Shown here piece after piece: positions 12,954 to 23,427 of a stretch of DNA of 64,000 bases. Position numbers and translations under genes: made by a program. The stretch is taken from NCBI GenBank assembly GCA_028673005.1, contig CM054114.1:10819108-10883107 (forward strand). The letters run 5' to 3'. The notes beneath the pieces are model-generated. The model saw only the letters and a program-made list of their open reading frames with translations. It was not told the DNA's origin and ran no database searches. How positions within the stretch are numbered: the stretch's first letter is position 1; the number at the start of each line of letters is the position of its first letter. The stretch comes from Tanypteryx hageni. Lineage: Eukaryota > Arthropoda > Insecta > Odonata > Petaluridae.

Positions 12954-13345
12954 AGAGGAGCCGGTGGCGTAGTGGTTAGAATGTTGACCCCACCTTGTTC
13001 TGCAGAAGCGACACCAGATTCGAATCCTTATGAGGATTTTTTCCGAGAACACCCGTTCCCCTATTTGTGCGAGTTGGAACTAAAGTAACGAGGACAAGCC
13101 AATGAGAAAGAGAACACGAGAAAATGAGGAGCGCGCTCAAATCAACAATCCGTCCTTCAGAAGGAACGTTAAGCCGTTGGCCCCCCTGGTGTCTTTCGTT
13201 AAGAGTTGGTTAAACGCCTCCCTTCCTGACTATTCATTGCACCACCTCTAAGACACCCATTGTGCGTAGGAAAGAGGCGAATCGGCTGGACTCAGATGAA
13301 GATGACTCCAAATATGTGGAGGTTAATTCGCCGATTCGTAATGAA
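12954..13345 (+). mobile_element. tRNA-derived SINE, copy a
   Basis: A Pol III-type head is visible: A box TGGCGTAGTGGTTAGAATG from 12965 and B box AGATTCGAATCC at 13016-13027. A body follows with a conserved core around 13157-13190 (GAACGTTAAGCCGTTGG). The same head and core occur in reverse at 52130-52405. The head resembles a tRNA gene, but the cloverleaf is not maintained and the unit continues for about 300 bp, so it is a SINE and not a tRNA gene. A shared core of this kind across tRNA heads is the pattern of core-domain SINE superfamilies (inference as to which). Confidence 0.8.
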
Positions 13346-13679
13346 TGTTTTTTGTAAAAATAACTAGCAATAAGTCGAAGAACTTAAGGAAGACAGGCGA
13401 AAGAAAGATGATTGCACAAACACGCTTTATGAATGACTGTGGCAAGTGACGATTCTAAGAAGACTTCCTAGAAAATCTGAAGAATGGAAAAGGGATTCCT
13501 CAACAGAGAGAGTTGGAATGAAAGACGCGAAATTATAGATAGCGTGGATTAAATTTCATTCGATTGACGTATTAATACGAGAGAATGTTCAAGGCTGGTG
13601 CGAAGAGAGAAAAATTATTGAGTTTAGAATTAATAAAATGTATTCATAATACTTATTATATTTTCAGTAAAAAGAGCAG

Positions 13680-15295
13680 TGTCCGTACAGTCCACTGGCA
13701 GCACCGAATGTTGGATCGAAACCAGTTTTATCGCAGCCGTAAATTGAGCCCGTTCCCGTTTGCTGGGAACGTCTCGCAAGAACTCGCAGAATTTATTTCG
13801 AAAGGCCGCATCATCTCCAGAAAACGGATAGCGCAGATAACCTTTAGCGAGCCTCGCCGAAATAAAACGGGTCGACGCGGTTCGTTTCTGAGAGTGCCCT
13901 TTTCCGTGCGAGCACTCCTGCACGAGAATATAAAAAATAATATCCCCCGACCAATCATATCATCCGCTCCAAACCAGAACGCTTCCCCCTGCTCCCCTCC
14001 CTCCTCCCCCCCCCCCCCCCATGCGAGACCGTGATTCTTTACCCGATCGCCCAACGGTGTTCCACTACTTACGGCTCCCCAAAAAAAAATTAAAACAAAA
14101 AACGAACGGGACGATACCTTCACACCCCGTGGCCACCCAATGGGGTGGCTCGATCAGGAGAGGTTCTCGAGATGTGTCAGACGCAATTCTTCCCCCCCCC
14201 CCACCTCTCACCCTCTCTCACCTTCCCCCTCGGATGGAGAGAAAGGAGTAGAGACGGAGTGGGGTGGGGCTAGTTTTTGGGGTCCGCGGGCCGTCGCGGA
14301 GGGCCCCGTCCCCTCGGACGAGGCTGCGATTGACCGAGGCGAGATTTACGATAGGTAGGTGGAAGGGGCGAGGGAGAAAGAGGGAAGAGAGGAGGCAGGT
14401 GTTCTGAGGAGTCGGGAAGAGGGAGGGAGAGAAGTCGTGAGGGAAAGGCACGATGGTGTGAGGCCGGGCGTCATTGTGAGCCACCAGAGGAGGTCCTCAG
14501 CTCTACAATTTGTTTACCTGTCGTTGACGGATAGGGTCATTTTTTTAGAACGGGTTCGTCCTGCAATTGGGGCCTTTTTGGGCTCTGGAACATCCTGAGG
14601 CCCCGACCATTCGAAAACCGAATCCCAGGACCCGCGTGGAAGAATACCTTTCGCCGGGAAAATTTCCCGATTCGCGAGGTGAAAAAAACACAATTATCTC
14701 CGCAAATAATGAATCTAATAACTGCGGGCGAGTAAAAAAACCGCCTTTTGTTGCTAAGGTTTCGCTCCAAATATTTCGGTGCGTAGGCAGGCATATATCT
14801 CGGGAGAAAATAAATTTCGGCGCGGCGGAAAAATAAAAAAAGCGACAAAAAAGAATTGGTGATGAATTGGACGCGAGGTACGAAAAGGAAACATTAGTTG
14901 TTGAGAAATCCGGCACAGAAATGCGGCTCTGATTATTTATGGTTCGGTATTTCCCTGGAAAAAGCAGAAGCGGTAGGTTGAGCACGTCCAATTAAGTGGG
15001 CTTGCGGTGACGAACTGTCACGGCCATAATTCTCACCTCTTGTCGTACATAAATACTTGAGAGGAATACTGAGCGCGAATGCGTTAGACGCGCCACGACT
15101 GAAGAACGTCCGCAGATGGAGCCCTTAAACGGTTTTGTTTTGGCCGTTCTTTCCCAAATAATGTCTCTCCGCGTTCTCGCTCGGATGGACTATTATATGG
15201 ATTGTTAGCCGGATTTAGATAATCCGTAAGTGCCGCGAGGAGAAAAGTCTTGCGGAGAGCGTTCAACGGATGCTACAATGTTGAGAGTAACCAAG
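13680..15295. promoter_or_regulatory. CpG/GC-rich island, promoter-like
   Basis: An abrupt change from AT-rich DNA to GC-rich, CpG-retaining DNA with a poly-C run at about 14006-14020, C/T and GA-rich tracts, CCAAT-type motifs (ACCAATCAT near 13950, CACCCAATGG near 14135) and a TATA-like CATAAATA at 15048-15055. Overlapping open frames of 76-149 codons exist on both strands (for example 13585-14034 plus and 14545-14991 minus). None resembles a known protein, and GC-rich DNA keeps frames open by chance. A splice-acceptor-like TATTATATTTTCAG ends at 13665. The island may be a 5' regulatory region, but the direction of transcription is not settled. The 335 bases to its left (13346-13680) are unremarkable. 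Confidence 0.5.
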
Positions 15296-18039
15296 GTTAA
15301 TTCTTTTTGTGTGTAAGAAAAGATCATTTCCTAGGACAGACGTTAGGATGGATTGCGGTTAAATATTAATAATTTACAATTTTCCTCATTTGATTAACTG
15401 ATTCGCATATTATTCTTAAAAGCAGAGCGTTATGTTTTTTGTTGTGTCATTACGTTTGTCTAACTAACTAACATTCCTTGGATAGCAATTATTGCATTTT
15501 CTCATTGGCGCCGGCGTGTAGAATATTTTTAATTTGCATTTTAAAATAGATTACAACTTATAACCAAGATACGAACTTTAGATTCGCATGTACATATGTG
15601 GAGAATTTATTCTCCACATATTCATATGCAATTCTCAAGTTTCTGCTCAGGACATTCGGATCCGTTACGAATTATCCAAAATAATACTTTGGAATTCGAA
15701 AAACTGAAATAATTGTTTCTCACGTTTATAGGAATGAGAAATGTTCGCTATCATTGGAACTTGAATTCAATTGCGAGTCGAGCGTTTTCATATGGGAAAT
15801 ATTAATCGTAATTCGGCGTTAAATTGCTGTACACTATTTTACCTTCCACTTGATTTTAGGCACACTCAACTCAATCTGAGCTGTGTTAAAGCATTATAGA
15901 AACAGAACAATTACAATTTATTTGTAATATTCATTAAATGTTGACAATTGGCTATGAATTTGTTTATTTATGTTGTAATTTTGAACTGGCCAATATTATT
16001 ACTAGGTATTGCATATATGTATTTTGAACTATTTTGATGTCGGTCTTGAAAGCATTTATTCATTTAAGCGGGCTATTAAAGTAAAATAGCGAATTTAGTA
16101 AAATTTTAAGATCAGGATAGTTTATTATTCAGCAATTGTTTTTGTTTCGGTATTGGAAACTTTAAAAACATCTTATGTGTCCAGTACATGAATTTCTCCG
16201 TAAAGATTAAGGAGTATGTTTCAACTGTAATTAGATTGCTTTCGACAGCAGCGTACTCAAAATTAATTATCGGCAATTACATAGTTGAATAATTTTTAAG
16301 CACTTGGAATAATTTTCACAGTGAAAATATTTTGACCACTTTTCACATTAATGAACATTAAGCAAACGAAATTGTTATCTGTTGCTATGGATGAAAAAAT
16401 ATCGATGTACGATTAAAATTACCATTGACTTCCCTGGGATTGCTGCCTTTACTTACAAGAAAATTTGTTTACAAAACATGAGGCTATATGGCATTGGAAT
16501 AATTTTTATTGCAAATACAATTACCCTTGGAAGCGTGGGTATCGCTAACGACAATTAGACAATTTTATCATATGAACGGAAACTTAGATATCGCTCTGCG
16601 ATTTACTTAACATATATTCAGACGGATAATCGAAATATCTCTTAAACAAACAATTCTGTCAAAATTGTTTCAAACGAAAATTGTATAAAATCATGTGCTC
16701 TCTGCAATTTTGATGATGACAAAAATTTACATTAATAAAGTCCTAAAGGAGATATATGGCTAAAACGTATAAATGACGAGAGTAAACATCCGCTCCCGGT
16801 TGAACAATTTTAGTCTCAATCTAGTCAGACTGATTTTTTAATTGATTACTGATTTGATTAGTATTTTTGTGGGCATAAAATAGAGTTTATGCGTTGCCGT
16901 GTTTGCCATTATAACTAAAAAATGACTCCTTCTTGCACGCATATCTTTAGACAGTCTGTGTACAAATGGTCCAATTTCACCAAAACTTTCACTGTTTGAT
17001 CTCTGGTGACTAAACTTGTGTAAAAATAATGAAAAGAGAGAATTCTTTCGAGCATGTAAAGGTAAGAAGATAAAAATTTTTAGAAAAATATCAATGCGTG
17101 TAAAAATATCAATGCCAAGTGAAACGAAAAGTTATATTTGCAATTTTTAGGATATTTACAAAATGCTGGATAGGTAAGCGAATTATAATACTATGCCTCA
17201 CATTATGGTTTTCTCTACTAATACTCAATTCAAAATCTCTGTTAGTTTGCCTTAGCGCTTCTTCAAAAAAAGGACCAGTGGTGATTCTCATGCTTGGCGG
17301 TTTTTAAATGACTTCCTTGTACACTTTGGCCTGCCCTTACGCTGACCAGCAACAGTAGGCACGAGTATGTATAGAATATCCTCGATGAATTCGGGGTGAC
17401 TGAATTATTTTAAGCTTCCGCTTGTGCTCCGCTCCTCTCATCTTCAAACTCTGGAGTCACTCAAAAATCTCTCATGCCTATCCTCATAAACTGCCAGAGC
17501 CGCTGTTCGGTGGATTATTTAACGTTTCCGAGATAAACGCCCTCGAGGAAGAGACCCCAGATAGAATTCAAAGATCGAACGAATTAGAGAATAATTTATG
17601 ATCTCGTTCGCATTCGGAAAACATTTTCGCGGGATTCTGACAGCGCTTTCTTCGTCCGTGCGAGGATTTTTCGATCCGCTCTCTATTAGACACGCCTCAT
17701 AATTCGCAAATAATTCTAGGGACTGACATTTTAAGCGAAATTGAGAAATTGCGGAAGAGTCACGGATGTCACTCCTAGAACGCGTGAAATTCTTGGCAGC
17801 ATTTATCGACATTTGATTTTATCTGCTAATACCCACCAAACTTTAAAATAGTGTTCATTTTCTGTTGCAGCGTCGTCTCTTTGTTAGCTGGATTGATTTA
17901 TCAGTACAATAAGGTATGGAATTCGAATTGACTGATCGCAGCAACACAAAACAGTAAGTAATCTATATAAATTATGAAAGTAAAGACGACCGAGTATTCT
18001 CCCATACGGATGCTGGAGGACACTTTGGTCACATATATT
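15296..18039. other. AT-rich non-coding sequence
   Basis: No gene is supported. The hairpin at 15587-15632 is listed separately. A CpG-richer patch at about 17510-17820 contains a 97-codon minus-strand frame that I do not recognise. Confidence 0.5.
15587..15632. repeat. Inverted repeat / hairpin
   Basis: TATGTGGAGAAT (15595-15606) and ATTCTCCACATA (15609-15620) are perfectly complementary with a 2-base spacer. Imperfect pairing continues outward to GCAT...ATGC. It could be a short palindromic repeat or a structured RNA. Nothing around it decides which. Confidence 0.7.
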
Positions 18040-18515
18040 TATTCTTAGACTACTTTCCAGAATGGAAATAGTCTTATAGTTTCTTCGTTGTGTCTGTCTG
18101 TCCATTCTATTAACTTTTGAACCAATTTACCCATTTTCATGACACTTGGTGGGAATCTCTTGCTACTGGGGCCGAGCTCCCGAGGATAGTTTTTGTGGCG
18201 AAGATAGAATGTCCCGGGTTCGATTCCAGGAACTATCCTTCTCATTTGATTTACATGAGAAATCCGAAATCCATCATGCAGGGTAATTTTCTCTTGCACA
18301 TTAAAATATCTTAGAATTGTAATATTGGAGCGGAATTTATACTGTTCTCTGAGGAAAGGGATGGAAATTATAATTCTAAATATTGTAGAATATTGCTTAT
18401 CGATCACCTTTCTTCGAATTTCTCATAAGTGCTGGGGTTTTAGAAGTTTTTATCATTACGAGAGTGTTGCCATTGCAACGACTATTGTTGGACTTGGATT
18501 CGGTATAGTCTAGTA
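18040..18515 (+). repeat. Dispersed repeat DR3, copy 2, left part
   Basis: Plus-strand match to the minus strand of 2556-3262. It starts near CAGAATGGAAATAGT and GTGTCTGTCTGTCC, carries the B-box-like CGGGTTCGATTCCAGG at about 18214-18230, then AGGGTAATTTTC and GTGTTGCCATTGCAACG. It is interrupted at 18516 by a hAT element and resumes at 19844. Confidence 0.75.
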
Positions 18516-19835
18516 CAGGGTTTTTCAAAGTATGGGCCGCAAAATGTTGCAAATGTGCCACAAGGCACTTGCTCACAACGCTTATAGAGCCTCGATAGGT
18601 AAAATGGTTATTAACTAAATAGGCCGAATACCTTCCTTATAAAATTTGCCAACCATTCCCGCTGTTAGGGCACTTGTACCTGTTAAGGTTAATTTATTGA
18701 TGAACTTCTTTGAACAAAAACTCACAATTAATTTCCAATAGGAACCCAGAGAGTGTTATTGCATTAGTGTTAGGTCCCTGGCGCGGAGTAATTTCCCCTA
18801 AACTGGAGTGTGAGAAGATCCTTTTTATTATTTGATGGTTATGAAGAGGCTTCTCCATTTTTCATTTGTATCAATCTGTAGTGTTTCTCTTTTACCCCGA
18901 CCTCCTGCATTGCCATTCAGTTTAATTACGACTGTAAGACGAAAGTCTTAAAATCACTTTGTTTTGGGAGGTCGTCAAACTAATGCCATAGTGAAAAGAG
19001 AAAAGTGATTTGTCAGTATAACTTTTTCCTCTGATGACAAGAACGGAAAACCATCTGCGCACATATACAGCATCTGAAATCCAAGTGGTAATTCTTTGTA
19101 TTCTTCCATATTTGTCAGATAATTTTCGCGATCATGTAATTTCCAACACTACGTTGGGATAGGATAAACAGGATTTTTATTTTCCTTGCGTAATATGGAA
19201 CTCATTTTTCGAATAGCATTGTCTAAATATAGTTTTCATTAATAATTTGTAAATAAATATTCAGTAAGTACCATAAGGGTTATTTTATTACACAGAGTAG
19301 TTACCGATTATTTCAATCTTTCTAGTAATATCAAGGCATTGAAGAAAATTTCTTGCATATTTGTGCACCTCAGCTTTAAAAATAATTTATTGGCGTAAAT
19401 ATTGCGGTAATTAAGCAGCAAAATAGTGTTTTTTTATTAATATCTAATGAGTTTCAAATAAAATCAGTGCCAAGTTTCATTGGAAAAGGGACTAATTATT
19501 TTATTTTTCAGGTATTAAATTGCGCGCACTTCTCAGATGATCCTATTTTCCAGTTTAAATATAAGTACTGTATTCAATGACATGCGTATTCATTTTTAAG
19601 ATGTGAATTAAGTTCAGAATTTCTGGTTTACGAGCATCGCACATATATTCTTTGTATGAAATATTACTTTTTGAACACTATGTGCGAAAGATTTAATTAA
19701 TTTACGCTATTTTGTGTCGCAGATTCACTAATAATTAATTTATATGTAGTAACTTATGAATTAAAATTTTTGTGGGCCGCAACATATAATTTCTCATTTT
19801 ACTGGACAGTAGAAGAAAAAGTTTGAAAACTCCTG
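18516..19835. mobile_element. hAT-type element nested in DR3
   Basis: The left end is CAGGGTTTTTCAAAGTATGG followed by GCCGC. The right end, reverse complemented, is CAGGAGTTTTCAAACTTTTT, and GCGGCCCAC lies inside it. Flanks are GTCTAGTA (18508-18515) and CTCTAGTA (19836-19843), a 7/8 match to an 8-bp hAT target duplication. The 1,320-bp interior has no intact transposase. I see no transposase motif, so it is either non-autonomous or heavily decayed. The DR3 copy at 2556-3262 shows the same locus family without the insertion. Confidence 0.8.
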
Positions 19836-19843
19836 CTCTAGTA

Positions 19844-20212
19844 CACACACGCGTTATTTTTGCAACACAAATACGCGTGATCAATTAAGTTTTCTGTTCG
19901 AATGTATCTGTAATATTTTATGACTCTAAATTATGAAATTTGGGAACAGAAAGAGAATTTTAGATTAGTCATTGAAAGTTTTTATATTATTGATAGCTAA
20001 TGAGTGAGAGAGTTTTAGTACAGACACTAATCAATTCTGTGCTAATCAACCTGTAAAAAAAAAATATTATAATCTCTAAATGGTTGGAGCCTGCAAACAT
20101 TTTATTCTAAAAAGTAATGAATTTACATTAATTTAATTAAAAATAATTATATGGAAAGTAGGCATCATAAGTTCCGTTTGGATCATCTTGTTATTAAGTA
20201 TGAACAACCATA
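19844..20212 (+). repeat. Dispersed repeat DR3, copy 2, right part
   Basis: Resumes with ACACGCGTTATTTTTGCAAC and ACGCGTGATCAATTAAG, then TTCGAATGT and TAATATTTTATGACTC, matching the minus strand of 2556-2830. It ends with AAATAATTATATGGAAAGTA near 20150 and GTATGAACAAC near 20205. It carries roughly 150 bp in the middle that copy 1 lacks. Confidence 0.7.
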
Positions 20213-20591
20213 ATCTTGGTAAGATTTGAACTCAAAGATCACCCTTCCACTTAGGCCATTGCTACAGCTTCAATAACTACCTGCTTAGGTGTATCAGAGA
20301 GAAACTGTGAAATTTAATTTCTAATTCTATCATCAATAGATTGTAATTTTTGCTTTTAGACTATATTTTTACCAGAGAAACGTTGTAGTAGTCTTTCCCA
20401 AAAAGATAGGAATGGTGCAACTAGTTCGGTTGCTTCCTTGGCATTTTAGATATGTTAAATAAAGTTGATTAAGTCTCTGCAAATCGTGTTTATTTCGTTT
20501 AACTTCACCAATGCTTTTAAAAAGTCGCAAAAAGAAGGAAGTTGGCGCTATCGGTCTATAATTTTCTATCCCTGATTCATTAAAATGTGTT
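20213..20591. other. Non-coding sequence with weak tRNA-like motif
   Basis: On the minus strand there is a GAGTTCAAATCTT B-box-like sequence near 20225 and TGGCCTAAGTGG near 20250. The boxes are too close for a tRNA gene, so this is at most a decayed SINE head. No gene seen. Confidence 0.35.
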
Positions 20592-20980
20592 AGCACGTTT
20601 TCTTAAAAGAAAAAACGTGCTGTTGTGACCACGCTGCCTGTCCGTCTGAATGTCTGTCTATGAACAACCAACTTTTTTTAAGAGATACATATTTGAATTT
20701 TTTATCAATCTACGAATTTTCCGCTGATTTTATTTTTCCATGCAGTTCATAGGTTTACCGCTAGGTGTCTTCAAGTCAGAAAATTTTGAAAGTGTGAAGT
20801 GGTATTGTAGCCAAACTACTTAATCTAGAGGAGTGAACTTTTCACGGGTGGAAAGGTCTAGTGAGGATCTACGTTCCAACGGTGCGGATTGTCCCCTCGC
20901 AAAAGAGAGATACAGGAACTCTGAAGTTTTTAAGAAAACGCGTTTCCACCGCTTACTTTAGCAAAGGTATCTTACTAGTG
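20592..20980 (+). repeat. Dispersed repeat DR1, copy 3
   Basis: Starts with an inverted repeat (arms AGCACGTTTT and AAAACGTGCT at 20592-20621), then CTGTCCGTCTG, TTTACCGCTAGGTG, a GTGGTATTGTAGCC block and AAGAAAACGCGTTTCCA, ending near GGTATCTTACTAG. It is shorter than the other two copies because a central block is missing. The 3' block contains the complement of CGTTTTCTTAAAA at 20927-20940, matching the left end. Confidence 0.7.
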
Positions 20981-21265
20981 TATTGTTTTAACATGAGCTG
21001 TTTCTCAACCAAAGGAACAATTTCATCATGTTGCAGTTTTTTAATGCAGGTATGAATAAGGTATGCAATAAAATGTTTTAAGCATTCTCATGAAAAAACA
21101 ATTTCAAAAACAACTTATTTTGATAAACAACACGCTTTTACGGTGGAAAATAGCAAATATTTGCCTTTAGCCATTGTCTAAAGTCACACGAATTTCAGAA
21201 GTTGAAGAAGAGGGATGGATTTTAGAGCTTGATAATAAAGGAGGGTCGGTGCTGAGAAAACGAGA
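20981..21265. other. AT-rich non-coding sequence
   Basis: No gene or repeat boundary seen. Confidence 0.5.
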
Positions 21266-21274
21266 TGCTAAAGC

Positions 21275-21757
21275 CAGCGGTGTCCAACACCAGCGCCACT
21301 TGTGGCGAATTGATGCTCACAGTCTACTGTCTACTATTTTTTATTAGTATTAAACCACATAAATTTTACATACAGCGGCCTTTTCGCAACACAATACAAA
21401 ATATTTTTTTATAAATAGGGCTTTACACAAAAACAAGGCCACAGTGATACTCAATAATGATTCGCGCCTTCTCACCACCCCCCCCCCTCCCGGCTGCCGC
21501 TGCTACTTGGTGTGGATTTTATGACAATTTCAGTGCACTACTTGGACAAATGAACTTTCCAGTATCACATTTAAATCTAATGTTTTAATTTAATGATTTA
21601 TTTGACCAAAAATAATTTATGTCATTATTGTGTATCACTATAACCTTTTATTTGAATAAGTCCTACTTATAGCATTTATATTTTGTATTATGTGGCGAAA
21701 AGGGTGATCCGTTCGCCGCAAGTGTGGCGAACCTAAAAATTCTGTTGGACACCACTG
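21275..21757. mobile_element. Non-autonomous hAT-type element
   Basis: The left end CAGCGGTGTCCAACACCAGC and the right end, reverse complemented, CAGTGGTGTCCAACAGAATT form short inverted repeats. Subterminal GTGGCGAA occurs at both ends. Flanks TGCTAAAG (21266-21273) and TGCTAAAC (21758-21765) match 7 of 8. A poly-C run lies inside at about 21477-21488. There is no transposase frame. Confidence 0.75.
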
Positions 21758-21765
21758 TGCTAAAC

Positions 21766-22372
21766 CGTGCTGAACTCCATGTCTAAGAACTATTTGCGCA
21801 AGAAAATTTTACACTAGAAGAGATTTTTAAAAAACTAAGTTCCCTACATTTCATTTCAATGCATTGGAATGTGTTTTAATTCTGATATATGTACTTAAGA
21901 AGTAATTGGTTGAGCACTTTGATTTATGAAAATTACTTACTCGCATCAATAAAGCTTCCTTTAAATTCGCAACAAAATAGCATTATTTCAATCTATACAA
22001 AAATATCTATATTAATCCAGCCAATGTTTCATTATGACGATCCTGTATAGTAGCGTCTAAACGTTTTTTGTGGTGCTAATCTCAAATAGAAAGGTATCGG
22101 CGTGTCACAAGTAAATGTGAAGCAAAAAATGAAATAAAAATAAAACAATGATCAAAAACTTCATTAATAATTGGGTTTCTCAAAAATAACACATCACAGT
22201 AATTGTATAAAAATATCTTTACTAAAGTTAATTAAATGTTTAGTTTATTGATTGATCCTTAAGTTGCTACATTTTATTGAACTCTTCAGTTTGTGGTCGC
22301 AAATGTGTAGTTTCTAATCTTATTGTTAGAAGATTTCTAAGGTGATCAGTGTGTTGTTTTTCATGAGTTTCA
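21766..22372. other. AT-rich non-coding sequence
   Basis: No gene seen. TGGTGCTAATCTC near 22073 followed by GGCGTGTCACAAG near 22100 resembles the inside of the hAT-like end at 22916, but no matching left terminus was found. Confidence 0.45.
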
Positions 22373-22401
22373 TTAGCGTAATTGCCCGTCAAATATGACG
22401 G
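22373..22401 (-). mobile_element. Possible Helitron-like 3' end
   Basis: On the minus strand a hairpin (CCGTCA, loop TATT, TGACGG; 22386-22401) is followed 10 bases later by CTAA then T. Helitron 3' ends have a short hairpin just before CTRR and insert before T. The hairpin closely resembles the one at 32805-32821. The terminal CTAA rather than the usual CTAG, and no visible 5' end, keep this tentative. Confidence 0.4.
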
Positions 22402-22839
22402 TTATGCGTGAAGCAGTATTGAGTTACAATTAAATTTAAATGGAAAATTAATGAAACCAACTTTTATAAACACTAAAAAGTGAACAATAAATATAAAATC
22501 CACAAAAGTGAGTGTTGCCGTAAGTAAAAATAATTATTAGCATATAAAAGTTGTGGCAAAAAATGAAAAGCATAACAAATAATTATAGTTGAATTCAGTT
22601 ACATTAATAAATAGCCTAACCTGTAATGAGTGCAACTTATTCGTACGCTACGAATAATACCAGGTAAATACTACAAATTATTTTGCGTGCTACGAATATC
22701 ACAAGAGTCAATAAACCATATTTGGAAAAACCTTTAAAAAAGAAATACAAGCCTCGTTTTTTAACACTAAACGAATATCAATGAGTAATGGAATATTTAT
22801 ATATTTATTGCTGAAATAGTTAGTTCACATACATAAGTC

Positions 22840-22916
22840 ACAAATTTTGTGCCGTGCCATAAGAAAAAGCTTGGCGTGCCACAAAGGGTACGCGTGCCAC
22901 ACTTTGGCCCCCACTG
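22840..22916. mobile_element. One end of a hAT-type element
   Basis: Reverse complement of the end reads CAGTGGGGGCCAAAGTGTGG then CACGCG, a typical hAT terminus. GTGCC-type repeats follow inside (22850-22905). No partner terminus or target duplication was found in the 900 bases to the left, so the element is truncated or very diverged. Confidence 0.55.
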
Positions 22917-23427
22917 CCGTTTAGAAATGTTTTTTGAATGACCTTTTTAAGCTTTCATAATACAATTCCACAATTTTTCACCTTTTTACGTGACGTTCGG
23001 CTGCTCAAAGGTATTTAGATAGATTTTTATGCTGTAATTTGTGTTGATTCAATTAAATTTAGGACTTATTAATTCGAAAAGCAGTTAGTTGGAAATATAC
23101 ACCGAATATTAAACTTGATTAAGTTCATCTCCTAATTTCTATTTCTTGAATGCCAATTAGTGTAGCAGTAGTATTTTTATATTTTCTTGACTCTGTTTAA
23201 GTCTTATCAATTTGGTCACGAAACGTTTTCAACTGAATATCGGAGGCACAAACGTCAAGGTTTTTTAAATCAACGATATTTTCGTTGGGTTATTTAGAAA
23301 TAACTCCGTTAATTTACACAATTACTTTTTATTTATTCTTTTAAATGTGATTCTCTATTTCTTGAAAGCTTTATGGAAGACTTTAAATATAGCGAAAGAT
23401 TTTTAGGAATAAGTTGTTTTCATCAAT
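22917..23427. other. AT-rich non-coding sequence
   Basis: Nothing recognisable before the reverse-transcriptase relic starts. Confidence 0.5.

Noticed and set aside
12961..13030. Possible tRNA gene (A and B boxes present)
   Set aside because: Arms do not pair properly and homology continues for hundreds of bases with 52130-52405; it is a SINE head.
13585..14034. 149-codon plus frame and overlapping minus frames
   Set aside because: Mutually overlapping frames in GC-rich DNA, ending in a poly-C proline run; no recognisable protein.
14545..14991. 148-codon minus frame
   Set aside because: Overlapped by 103- and 89-codon frames and without any known motif; expected by chance in GC-rich DNA.
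18210..18232. Possible tRNA gene at the GGGTTCGATTCC B box
   Set aside because: No cloverleaf or acceptor stem around it, and the same sequence recurs in DR3 copy 1, so it belongs to a repeat.
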